DNA of 64,000 nucleotides, taken from Xanthostigma xanthostigma (lineage: Eukaryota > Arthropoda > Insecta > Raphidioptera > Raphidiidae). Below the pieces are notes generated by a model, which had not been told where the DNA came from, did no database searches, and was given only the letters and a program-made list of their open reading frames with translations. Position 1 is the stretch's first letter, and every line of letters starts with the position of its first letter. Below, piece by piece: positions 1 to 10,729 of this stretch. Both the position numbers and the translations under genes were made by a program. The stretch covers positions 62,001 to 126,000 of the forward strand of contig OY754467.1 in assembly GCA_963575645.1 (NCBI GenBank). The letters run 5' to 3'.

Positions 1-692
1 CCATTTTGCATCAGCAAGGATTCCCTCATATTTTCCCGCCGTCGAATCGCTTCCCGTTTAATTTTACAGAAAATTTCAAACAGACACGTCGATAAAGAAG
101 TTTCACTTCATAAAGTTCAAAATAATCGGTCAGGGAATAAAATCCAGCATCAATTAAAATAGAACACACAACACTTGACGTTGAAGTAGGTATATAGGTG
201 GGTGTCTAGATATATACTGAATGCAAAAGAGGACACAGCAGCTGATAAAGATTCGAAAGTCAATGGTTTGAAGCGCGCCTGCGCCGAATAAATGTCTATA
301 TCGCGACTACAATTTCCCAGTCACGCGCCGAATAGTAAATTTCCTACTGCATGAGAAAATTCGCCGTCCACCCGTTTCCGCATACCGCAACACAAGATGG
401 CTTCGGCGTTCGTTAAAAACGATCAGGATAATATTATAAAAAGAAAAATTAACTTAGATGATAATATTATATTCTTAATATATTATATCGAAATTAAAAG
501 CAATCATGTCCTGTGAAAAATTTCGATTACGGGTAGTCTGAATTTATTTTCATAATTTTCCGTATTTTGCTACTCATTTTACTCATAGTTAAATATAGAA
601 AATATTTCATTTTCTGTAATAGACAGTTTTATAGTCGCAGAGTATAGACAGTATTTAAAAATCTACAGTTTTTCAAATTATGCATCACTAAA
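1..692. other. Intergenic, no gene seen
   Basis: AT-rich spacer with no supported coding region. The only recognisable piece is at about 95-110, where AAGAAGTTTCACTTCA matches the terminal repeat of the MITE-like elements at 32196-32457 and 63282-63453. No partner end was found nearby, so it is a relic at most. Confidence 0.5.
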
Positions 693-1650
693 TTTTTAGT
701 CAGACCAAAATTTCTCGACGTTTCTCGCTCCCTAAGAAATTTGGCATCATTTTTGAAAATGTTTATATATATGCGTGTGTTAGCACGATAACTTTCGACA
801 GACTTAGTCGATTTAAACGAAATTTGGTCCACATGTTGGAATCCACCACCGCACGAGGCCTATTGAAAATGGACCCAATCGGGCCATTTTAAGGGTGATA
901 TTTAGGGGTTGAAAAATGTTTTTAAGCCCAAAAATACCGAAAAAATTCTTAAAATCGTTTCAAATGTGAAATTTAACTCTTCAGTAATTACTAAAATGTG
1001 CTGCTAAAATTTTAATAAAATCGGCCCGACAGGATCACACTTACAAATTTTATGAAAACACAAAACTGATATATTATTTACTGAAGGGTATAATATATAG
1101 GTAATGTAATTTGGTACAGATGTTGAATTGATAATATTATTGATATTAAAAAAAAATTATTATTTTAAGGAGTGTATTAAGGGGTAAAATTTTTAATTTT
1201 GTCAAAAAACAAAGTTAAGTTTATACGCAATAGAGCCACACTGCCTATATCCCTATAATATTAAACGAGCTAATCTTGTATCTACCTATCTATCTATGTA
1301 CCTATGTACTTACCTACCTATGTCCCTAAATATTTTCTCGAAAACGGCCCCAACGATTTGGATGAAATTTAGTGAAAAGGGATTTTGGGGGGCAAAAAAT
1401 CGTTTTAGCTAGGTCTCATCTCTCGAAAAAATCGTTTTCTTACAAATTTTATCATTAAAAAAATCAATTTTTTGACGTATGAAAATACTTGAATATTGTA
1501 AGTATAGGTTTTGGAATTTTATACAAACAATGAAACAATTGTTTCCGAGCAAAGCTCGGTCATCCAGGTACTAATATAGATATAATAGCACATATACACT
1601 ATAATAATTGTCAACAGGGTTTTGCACTGCGACCCGAGTTTTTTTCCACG
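693..1650 (+). mobile_element. Interspersed repeat family A, copy 1, interrupted by a Helitron-like element
   Basis: Closely similar, in reverse orientation, to 44385-45116. Shared landmarks are ACCAAAATTTCTCGACG near 697, GAAATTTGGTCCACATG near 820, TAGAGCCACACTGC near 1230 and GCACTGCGACCCGAG near 1625. The left end is truncated relative to copy 2, which has about 80 further bases. The block 1250-1574 is absent from copy 2. No coding capacity is visible, so this is a non-autonomous repeat of unknown class. Confidence 0.75.
1250..1574 (+). mobile_element. Helitron-like non-autonomous element D, copy 1
   Basis: The 5' end begins TCCCTATAATATTAAACGAG. The 3' end carries the hairpin CCGAGCAAAGCTCGG, followed about 13 bases later by CTAA with a T next to it. 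This matches the layout of Helitron ends (5' TC, a subterminal hairpin, 3' CTRR, insertion between A and T, no target duplication). A second copy lies at 19797-20245. The element is nested in repeat A: the inverted copy of A at 44.4 kb reads straight through this point. No rolling-circle protein is encoded. Confidence 0.65.
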
Positions 1651-3753
1651 AGTTCAGTCAGGAAAAAGATTTCTTTTGGCTGCGGATATAGCCAAAAATA
1701 GCCTGTATCAAATTCGTCTTTTATTTTTTTTCGGTCGGAGAATTCGCTTTAGGCCAGATCTATAGACGATTTGAATGTTGTGAAACATTCTGTGTATACA
1801 AATATTTGGAAAAACGTGTAAGTATACGTGTGTCGTGTCGTCAGAGTTTATTCGTGCGAATTAATTTCCATGAAGACGTTGCGAAAGTCGCGCCTGAAGC
1901 GAACTGGAGTCGGGACGTGCCGGCAGACGAGGCGTCACAAAATATCACGCTCTGTTAGATTGCGTACCTTCAGTCAAGAACATGCACGCGACATTTTAAT
2001 AAAAATTCACTCGCCTGTACAATGTATAGGGAAGGTATTTGTTGTTATACTTATATTCGCCTGACATTTTGACAGCTGACATATGTATCTGCAAGAAATT
2101 CTCTACTATATACTTGCGCCAACTTCATGCGAAACAATCGCACGTTTGATATCATTTTAATTGGACCAAATGATGTGACAATATGACACACATAAACCCG
2201 ATTACACAAAATAATAATAATAATGATACGATGATCGGCTTAGGCAAAACTGCACGCTCAATTTTATGTGAATCGTTTTACATAATATAATAAAATTACG
2301 TAATTGTGCGTACGGGACAATCGCTCTGCGCTCTCTCCCACCGCCAATCTTTATCTCATCAATCATCGCGCATTTATTCGTGCGATATTCTCGCGGTTGA
2401 CACGCTAAGCCACCCGCTTGTTGTTCAATCGACACCCCTTCGACGATTACCTCAAAATGTATTCTGATTTGAGCGCAGACGAAGACTGCGATAATTAAGT
2501 AACATTGTTCCGCTAACATAACTCGGTCGAAAATTTTATTATCTGACGAGCACCTATTCTATATATTTAAAACACAAGCCCTATTTCTCTAGCCAATCCG
2601 CCAGCAATCCCTACTCAACCGATTGACACATTTTTTTTTTAAACTAAAGCCTTTAGTCCACAGATCTGTTATCACTAATTTTTTTTGGTGAAATTTCTTT
2701 AAAAAGGCTTCTTTCAAGCGATAATATTAAAAAAGACGAGGGGGTAGCGGGGTGAAGAGGAACGTAAAGAGAGAAAATCCTTCAATGTTCACGAGACATG
2801 AGTGTGAGAGAAATGCAAATATGTACGTATGTCGGAGATTTTACAAACAGTTTGACAAGTCGACTTTGACAATTGAAGTGTATATTTAAATTAGTTAGGT
2901 TTTTAGCGCAAATATTCCAAATATTAATAGACAAATAAATTTTATTTTATTTTCCAAACAATTTAAGAACGTGTAAGTTCATATTAATTTAATGCCAAAA
3001 TAGAGTTTTTAAATATTACATGGACTGTACCAAGTCTAAAATTTGGTCTCAGATCAGAAAAAAATAGTGAAAATCGTAAATGCATCAAATGAGGTTAGAT
3101 TTTCTAAAAATGAATTGTGACAGCTCTTGCGGGGTAACCATGACAACGATGAACAGATCTCATACATTTTCTTTGAATTTATAACCGATTAAATATGGAG
3201 ACAACTTGATGGATCAAGCTAAATCAAAAGAAAAATAACTGTAAATGAAAACTAATGAGGAATAAAATTATTGTCGTAGGTCTGTATCAAAATATCGATT
3301 TTTGAAAACAATATGAAAATACATATGCAAAAGGTTTTGCACGGGTACACTAGTATGTTTTAAAATTAAAGCGTCTGGATTTCGCTATTAGGTATATATT
3401 ATGTATGAAACTGGACGAAGTATTGGCCGGCCACTGCACTTCGTCCGAGGTCGATATCATATTAATATTATGTATTTTCTATTCCCATCCGCGGCGGCTG
3501 CGAAACGTGAAACGTGCATCGAATTCGTATTTCCATGACCTAAATAATATATAAGACGTTTTTGATGCCTGTTTATTTGCATCAGGATTAGAGAGCGTGA
3601 TTGTCATAATAATTATTATCTACCTATATTGAACACATTGTATAAAAAAATATTTTAATTTATATACTACTAGCAGCACCCGCGACTTCGCTCGCCCAGA
3701 ATTCGTGCGCAAAACTGGGTGCTATGCTGTTTCCCCGATGATCTAACAAAAAA
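1651..3753. other. Intergenic, no gene seen
   Basis: AT-rich spacer with no coding signal beyond short chance frames. At about 3668-3700 the sequence CTAGCAGCACCCGCGACTTC resembles the CTAGCGGCC head of the repeat at 42876-43356 and is probably a fragment of that kind of element. It directly precedes a copy of repeat B. Confidence 0.5.
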
Positions 3754-4003
3754 TTGGTTGTCTGTAAAGTCGGTTTACGGACGATAGTTTTACGTGATAA
3801 CGCCATAAAGAAACATTGATGAACTCTCTGACGTCACGCGAGAAGAGAGAGAAATGCGTACAAGCCGACGCTTGAGCCGATCGTGCCTCTCTATCGCTTA
3901 TACCGCGCTCTCGCTTGCACGCTCAGGCTCAGGCGGAACGTGACACTTTTTCGTGCGTGCAGCCGGTGTTTCATCAATTTATAAGACGTTATCACGTCAA
4001 AAA
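3754..4003 (+). repeat. Repeat family B, short form, copy 1
   Basis: Starts TTGGTTGTCTGTAAAGTCGG and contains TTTTACGTGATAACG. It ends ACGTTATCACGTCAAAAA, so the inner part of the two ends is an inverted repeat (ACGTGATAACG / CGTTATCACGT). The interior differs from the other copies: it has a GA-rich stretch and a CTC/CGC-rich stretch before the shared ACACTTTTTCGTG segment. Other copies are at 37392 (-), 49001, 51205, 62364 and 63461 (+). Confidence 0.75.
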
Positions 4004-5202
4004 CCGACGCAAACGAAGCAAACAATTACCTAACATAAAGATGGACAGAAAATTATTTTCGTAATCGTGATTTTTCTAGTAAATTGTAGGTCTTTATAAA
4101 ACTTATCTAAAGTTTTTTTTTTTGGCGACTTGTAGTCGTTCATATTTTTTTTCCTATACCTAAATAACACACTTTCGTATCTTCATTTCCAATAATAAAA
4201 AAAATGTTACTTTTGCGGCTCGCTAATAAGCACATTTTAGGAACCCCTGATCGTCGACTAATATGACAGTATCGTCAGCCGCGTCCAATAAGTGAAAATA
4301 AAATATGTACAACAATAAAATATCTTTTAATGAAAATATCTTTAAGTACAGAATAGATATCCATCCCGCGCATAAAAACAGTGCCGCTTATATTGAATTG
4401 TGAGGTTAAGTGTGCAAGTATTTTGAATGCTGGATCTAAGATATTTTTCAAAAGTGCGCTCATAGAATAGTAGATGAGCTAAATTTCACTCGAATTTTGG
4501 CAAAAATCTGCAGCAGAGCGCGATTTGTCCGTCGCTCTTTATGTATACATGTGCGCGTTTCTCTCCGTCCAAAGCGATTCCGCGTAAAGTCGACTCTGTC
4601 TGTCGTCGGCAATCGGGCGTACCGTGGTACCGCAAACACAAGGTCGGTGGTGGCACGGCGAGAAAGGGAAACGCGATGCATTCTTTATTTACAACACCAC
4701 ATTCGCAGGGCTGCCACTGCTAGAAAACAGTCGGCTGTAAAATGTATGGTTTGCTGTACGACGACCTTACCCTCGCCGTATTTTATTATTATGCCATCCG
4801 TAACGCAGGGCCGGACTCGATTTGCGAAATAGAGTTCGGTTACTGCGAAGTCTGAATAAAATATCAATCGCATTTCGAGGACTTCAATACAAGAGATTAT
4901 TTTTAACTTCAAGTCGGCTCATTAAATGGAAGTTATTATTCGTAAGATTCGACAGGGATTTCTTTTAGGTACATTTATTTTGACTGGCATTTTTAAGAAT
5001 TGTTCATTAGTGCAACATTCTCAGAAATGTTAATGCAGTATAATTTCAAATTTATATTTAGAAATTGCAGCGGAAAGAAAAAATAGTTGGCAAAACCAAA
5101 AGTGCACATCCCGCAAAAAAATTGAGAAAATAGATTTAAAAAAAAACAATTAAAAAAATAGAAAAAAAAATAAAAATAAAATGGAATAGAAAAAAAAATA
5201 TT
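4004..5202. other. Intergenic, one GC-richer patch
   Basis: No gene recognised. 4500-4700 is richer in CG than its surroundings and carries overlapping open frames on both strands. None of them resembles a known protein or is bounded by convincing splice sites. 5110-5200 is an A-rich low-complexity run. Confidence 0.4.
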
Positions 5203-5282
5203 ACTTGGTGTCAGCGGGAATCGAACTCGGCACCTTGCTATTACTGGACTACGCGTTTAACCACTCGGCCATTCTGATATCC
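5203..5282 (-). repeat. tRNA-like sequence (tRNA pseudogene or SINE head)
   Basis: Read on the minus strand, it has a box-A-like TGGCCGAGTGGTTAA, and about 35 bases later a box-B-like GTTCGATTCCC followed by CGCTGACACCA. This is the order of the internal Pol III promoter of a tRNA. The expected acceptor and T stems pair poorly (the 5' side of the T stem is GCCGA, not the complement of the 3' side), so a working tRNA is unlikely. An A/T-rich run follows on the minus strand, as after a SINE head. No other copy was seen in this window. Confidence 0.5.
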
Positions 5283-7100
5283 CAGCTTACTTTGTTATTG
5301 TGGTATAGAAGTGGAACAGTTATTCTACGTAATACACTACATTACAATAACAGTAATAGGTATTTTTTTGTTTTTTTAAGGTTTTTTATTTTAACTATTA
5401 GCTGTCAAAAATAATAAAATAAAACTGTTTATAAAAATTAAACTACTGAACACATTTATGTGAATTTAAATAGGGTTCTGGTCTGATACTAAACAAAGTG
5501 AATAAAATATAACCCAAGGCAATCCGACCAAAATTTCGATCTGTAGAGTCGTGACGTACATACGTACATACGTACAGACCAACCGACAACTGCTGTTTGT
5601 AACTTTCAATTACAATTTTAATAGTATTTATGAACTCGAATTGATTTAAAAATGGTTCTGTTTTATAGATCAGAATCTCCTCTTTTCAAAAAGCTTCAAT
5701 TTGAATGGATTTCGTGTGAAATTAACTTAGATATAACTTCTTACATGAACGAAAGTCAGCTCTGACGCTCAAAGCGATAATAAAGCACATACCGCTAATT
5801 TAGCGGTATGTGCAATAAAACGACTCATTTTGTACTAACATAATACTCGTATGTTAGTAGGTTATAGGTAATAATAAGGCCAGGTTGGAACTACCGAGAA
5901 ATAAAATAAAATTTTACTTATATAGAACGAAACCTTTTTAGCAAATATGTTTTTAGTTAATATACACTAAATGAAATTTACGTTATATTTTAGAGAGTCC
6001 GGTTCTGTACTAGCCGTACATATTGTATAACTTTAAGAGTCGATACTCACAGAACGGTCAAAATCACGACTCACTTAAATTGAACCGACTCTTTCCTGTC
6101 TGCTTGCGTTTTTCTTATCAACAAATTATTATTAGTCAGTGATATAAAATATTTTTCAAGTATGTATTTATATTATAGTCATTTGTTTATTTTTGATAAG
6201 ACGCGTAATGTTTCTGTAAACAATGTGATTTTTTTGCGTATTATGTAGCTCTCTATAACATTTACTCAGATCAGCTGTGTCTCTATTATATTATGTTTAA
6301 ATTCCCATTCGCGATAGACGAAACTACAAACCACAATCTGTGACGTCATCTGCTTATTAAAATCCATAAATCACTTGTATTCGACTTACATACCGTTTTA
6401 ATATTTTAATTGCCGACTAAGTAGGTACAGTTCACTTGTTTAATTGTTTCAGTTGCGTAAAAACATGCCAGTAATAATTTCAAATTAATTGGATTTGACC
6501 GAGTATGACGCACGTGAAAAAAAAACACAAAACCACAAATTTACAGTAAATCTACTTGAGAAATACAAATATTGTGTTTTTGTTTTTTTCAGAAATTCTC
6601 TTTTATGTCAAAAAAAGTTTTTGAGCAATTAAATTCATCATTAAAATGTGTACTTAATGCCAAAAAGAATTTAAAAGGCGGAGCATTCTTTACGTTTCAA
6701 GAAAAATAGCATAAAAGTTATTATGACTCTAAACGCAAAACAGGAGACTTCAACGTCAGTTCAAACGGCGAACCTGACTCCTGAGTGCAACATAAATAGT
6801 TGCAAAAGAAACTGCCATAGCGGGTGATTTTTTATCATTGCTCGAATTGGAGTTAAATTTAAACAAAAAGGGGACCTTGTGCTTTTCACTTGAAAAAAAA
6901 ATACGAAATACCGTTAAACTGGTTCTTGAAAAAAATAATTTGTTGAATTTGACTGTTGCCAATGATTTCCTATTATTTGTTGTTGAAAATATCTAAACTG
7001 TTAGGAATTTTGTTGCTAATAATATACTTATCTATACATATTTGTCTGTAATGTTGATTTGTTCAACACAACTGAAATTGAAATTATTAAACAACTGATA
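5283..7100. other. Intergenic with one short perfect hairpin
   Basis: No gene seen. At about 5786-5814 there is a perfect stem, GCACATACCGCT / AGCGGTATGTGC, with a 5-base loop. Its role is unknown; it could be a remnant of a small inverted-repeat element. Confidence 0.4.
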
Positions 7101-7556
7101 AAAACAAAATGAATCAAGGATTGCTATCGCACATGAGATTATTTTTATTTTTTTCCGTATTGTATAATTTCTTAAAAACAACAACAACAACAGAGAACGA
7201 AAGAACGATCGACGACTCGTGTTGCGAGTCTCGATCGCCGAAGAAAAGAGTCGAATTCCCTCTCCAATATTCGTCGCCCGATGTCGCTGCCACCGCTCCA
7301 TCAACACTCAACAGAAACCAAACTGCGCTCAGTAAAACTCTCGTGCGACGCAAAGTTTGTAAACAAAATGTACGGCAAACAGACTTTGTTCGTTTGCGCG
7401 TATTTTTGACAATTTCTGACAGAAAGTGGTGCTGTTTTTTAGTGAAAATGTGTTCGTGTCGGAAGCGCGTTGATCCGAACAGAAATACTATCGCTTCGCG
7501 TCTTACGTTTCGGCTGATAAATGCGAATATTGTTTTACAGAAATTTGTTGAGGTTA
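7101..7556 (+). other. Possible non-coding first exon or promoter-proximal region
   Basis: A GC-enriched island in AT-rich surroundings, ending in a good splice donor (GAGGTTAG|GTAACT at 7556/7557). A 150-codon frame runs through it, but the protein (with a Thr run and no recognisable domain) looks like chance. The next annotated gene downstream is wide awake, whose start codon is 5.7 kb away, so a 5' untranslated exon of that gene is possible. This is inference from composition and one splice motif only. Confidence 0.25.
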
Positions 7557-7560
7557 GGTA

Positions 7561-7795
7561 ACTGTAAATCGGTGAGAAAAAAGTGTTTTTAAAAGTGTAA
7601 CTTTTTGCGTTTGTGTGTGTGTGTGTGTGTGTGAATTTGTTTGAAATTTATTTGTGCGGAATTTATCATTTCTTTGTTTTAAAAAGCGGATAACCTCTCT
7701 CCGTTTAAGGTTATGCGCTTAGCTGCTGGTAAAAAAAAATAAATATCCCGTCTATCAAGTATTTTGTAATGTTTTTCTATCGACGACAACACAAA
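7561..7795. repeat. Short GT microsatellite in spacer
   Basis: A (GT)n run of about 12 units lies at 7608-7631. Nothing else is recognisable up to the foldback element at 7796. Confidence 0.6.
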
Positions 7796-8012
7796 AAATA
7801 TAGTTTAAAAAAAACTAAAAAACACGCTTTATATCGCACTAAAAAGTAAAAAATAATTGTTTTAAAATAAGCTTAAAAAGCGTGGGGCGCTTTGTTCCAC
7901 ATTTTCGTACATCGAGCGCCCAACGCTTTTTAAGCTTATTTTAAAACAATTATTTTTTACTTTTTAGTGCGATATAAAGCGTGTTTTTTAGTTTTTTTTA
8001 AACTATATTTTA
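7796..8012. mobile_element. Small foldback element F1 (about 96-bp inverted arms)
   Basis: The left arm (AATATAGTTTAAAAAAAACT through AATAAGCTTAAAAAGCGT) is repeated in reverse complement on the right with very few differences. A spacer of about 20 bases containing TTCCACATTTTCGTAC separates the arms. The structure is that of a foldback MITE. No coding sequence and no clear target duplication were seen. A tandem array starts about 30 bases to the right. Confidence 0.8.
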
Positions 8013-8041
8013 TTTTTCACTTTTTAGTTTGAGGATCTATA

Positions 8042-8564
8042 AAAGAATTTATTAATCCTGGGGGTCCTAATAAGGATAATGGGAAACTGTTATCAAATTA
8101 TTGCATTGTCATCGGTCCTTGATACGTATGCAAAGTTTCAAATTAATCAGAAAGAATTTATTAATCCTGGGGGTCCTAATAAGGATAATGGGAAACTTAT
8201 TAATCCTGGGGGTCCTAATAAGGATAATGGGAAACTGTTATCAAATTATTGCATTGTCATCGGTCCTTGATACGTATGCAAAGTTTCAAATTAATCAGAA
8301 AGAATTTATTAATCCTGGGGGTCCTAATAAGGATAATGGGAAACTGTTATCAAATTATTGCATTGTCATCGGTCCTTGATACGTATGCAAAGTTTCAAAT
8401 TAATCAGACTTCGGGAAATTGGTGAAAATAAAGCGTTTACTACAGAGGATCTATAAAAGAATTTATTAATCCTGGGGGTCCTAATAAGGATAATGGGAAA
8501 CTGTTATCAAATTATTGCATTGTCATCGGTCCTTGATACGTATGCAAAGTTTCAAATTAATCAG
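8042..8564 (+). repeat. Tandem array of a 109-bp unit
   Basis: The unit begins AAAGAATTTATTAATCCTGG and ends TTTCAAATTAATCAG. Complete units are at 8042-8150, 8299-8407 and 8456-8564, with another nearly complete at about 8196-8298 and a 5' fragment at 8151-8195. A spacer at 8408-8455 starts ACTTCGGGAAATTGG, and the same sequence follows the last unit. Identity between units is near complete, so the amplification is recent. The tail at 8600-8640 (ACATACATACATAC, then AAACTAATATAAAGCG) resembles 3' ends of some retroposons. Confidence 0.85.
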
Positions 8565-9171
8565 ACTTCGGGAAATTGGTGAAAATTATGCTCAAAGATT
8601 CCGTTACATACATACATACTTACAACCCAAACTAATATAAAGCGTTTAAAAAAAGCCCAATCGGGTATCGCGAATACTTATTTGTGGTTTTAAGTATGCC
8701 AAATGATTTGCACAAAACATGCCATTTAAATCGTGCCTAGTTCCCAGGCGTTTCTCTATTTTATCTTCATTGAATTTCAGTTACGCAATATCATAACAAC
8801 AACAATTACCAATAAATAAAATAGGTACTCGTCTAACTTGAATAATTCATTTTAGTTTTTTAAAAGACTGCACTTGCGTTTATTATCTACCGCACTTTAA
8901 ACGTGGAAAATTTTACACACTCACAGAAAGTAATATTTTTTATAACATTATTTTCCCGGAAATGAAATCGGAATATTTTTTTTTATAATTTTCAGTTCTC
9001 TATATACGCTGTCCGCAATGCGAACCGAATTTTGTTTCAATACCTACTTCAGTCTAAGTTTTAGAAAACGATATCATCTTAGAAAAAGACCAAAATGCCT
9101 GTTTGGATTTTTTTTTTAAACAACTAATCAGCTATTAGTAGCTGTTTGATGTTTGAGCAACGATTCAGTTA
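8565..9171. other. Spacer between tandem array and large foldback
   Basis: AT-rich and without a gene. 8600-8630 carries a short CATA run, which may be the 3' end of the retroposon-like repeat to the left. Nothing else is recognised. Confidence 0.4.
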
Positions 9172-10729
9172 AAGGGTATAGCCGGATAGATATGGCGAGT
9201 TGGCCCCCAAATGGCAACCTATATCGAAACTTATGTTTTAATATCTACTTGATGTACGAACTCTTTTTATATATGTGTTACCCCCGCACTCCCCTTTGAC
9301 CTTGAGATATAGAGCAAAAACCAGCCTACCTACGACTATCGTTCAAAGAGACATATCTCGAAAACTAATTGAGCTAAAGAGGTAAAACCAACGCGAGCAT
9401 TTAGGTTACCTTTAAGAGCACATTTTATATTTTTTTTGAATTTTTGTGAATAATTACACACAATATTAAAAAATAAATAAAAATATAATTTTCATTTTTT
9501 CAGTGTTCTCTGTGACTTACAATCACTGAAATAATATATATTGTGGCACTTGATATGCACTACTACACATACAAATTGCGTTAGAAAAAAGTTGGTGCAA
9601 CACTTCGAAAAAAATTTTTTTTGACGCGCATCACATCATATAAGGATACAAACTTGACATAGTACACACATATATAAATATTTTAATAATTAAAATTATT
9701 GTTAGAATGGATTGAATGAAAATATAAACAATTTTCAGGAAAATATTGATTTCATACGGCGCGGTGCCGGGAATTATACGAGCGACAGCGAGTTCGTACT
9801 TGTTATTGCACTGCTTGTTATTTACGTGCTTAAGAGTTAAGACTGTTTATGTGTTTACACCACCACGTCATAATTTCATTAAATTATTTAAACAAATTAG
9901 CGTCTTTGTCAGTTTTGATAACTTTTTTATAACCAGTAACCTTACGAAGAGCCTTATTTTTTACACATATTATCTGACATTATTATAGATAACAAAATAA
10001 AATAATAGCTACAAATAATAAATAATAGCTACTTCCGACAGAAAATTATGCCATGGTGGTGTAAATAAATAAAGTCTTAACTCTTAGGTAAGTACGTCAA
10101 GTTCGAACTCGATGTCGCTCGTATAATTCCCGGCACCGCGCCGTATGAAATCAATATTTTCCTGAAAATTGTTTATATTTTCATTCAATCCATTCTAACA
10201 ATAATTTTAATTATTAAAATATTTATATATGTGTGTACTATGTCAAGTTTGTATCCTTATATGATGTGATGCGCGTCAAAAAAAATTTTTTTCGAAGTGT
10301 TGCACCAACTTTTTTCTAACGCAATTTGTATGTGTAGTAGTGCATATCAAGTGCCACAATATATATTATTTCAGTGATTGTAAGTCACAGAGAACACTGA
10401 AAAAATGAAAATTATATTTTTATTTATTTTTTAATATTGTGTGTAATTATTCACAAAAATTCAAAAAAAATATAAAATGTGCTCTTAAAGGTAACCTAAA
10501 TGCTCGCGTTGGTTTTACCTCTTTAGCTCAATTAGTTTTCGAGATATGTCTCTTTGAACGATAGTCGTAGGTAGGCTGGTTTTTGCTCTATATCTCAAGG
10601 TCAAAGGGGAGTGCGGGGGTAACACATATATAAAAAGAGTTCGTACATCAAGTAGATATTAAAACATAAGTTTCGATATAGGTTGCCATTTGGGGGCCAA
10701 CTCGCCATATCTATCCGGCTATACCCTTT
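9172..10729. mobile_element. Large foldback element F2 (about 700-bp inverted arms)
   Basis: The left arm from 9172 (AAGGGTATAGCCGGATAGAT) and the right arm ending at 10729 (ATCTATCCGGCTATACCCTT) are reverse complements. The match is near perfect for about 620 bases and then weaker as far as the conserved TTTACACCACCA motif near 9866 and 10060. The spacer of about 160 bases (9880-10040) is AT-rich and encodes nothing recognisable. The flanks read TTAA on the left and TTGA on the right. This could be a mutated TTAA duplication of the piggyBac kind, but that is a guess. Confidence 0.85.

Noticed and set aside
7109..7561. 150-codon frame with Thr run
   Set aside because: No domain, mixed composition and no supporting splice partner; treated as possible non-coding exon only.
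8042..8564. CRISPR-like repeat array
   Set aside because: Units are contiguous 109-mers without unique spacers, and the DNA is from an animal nucleus.
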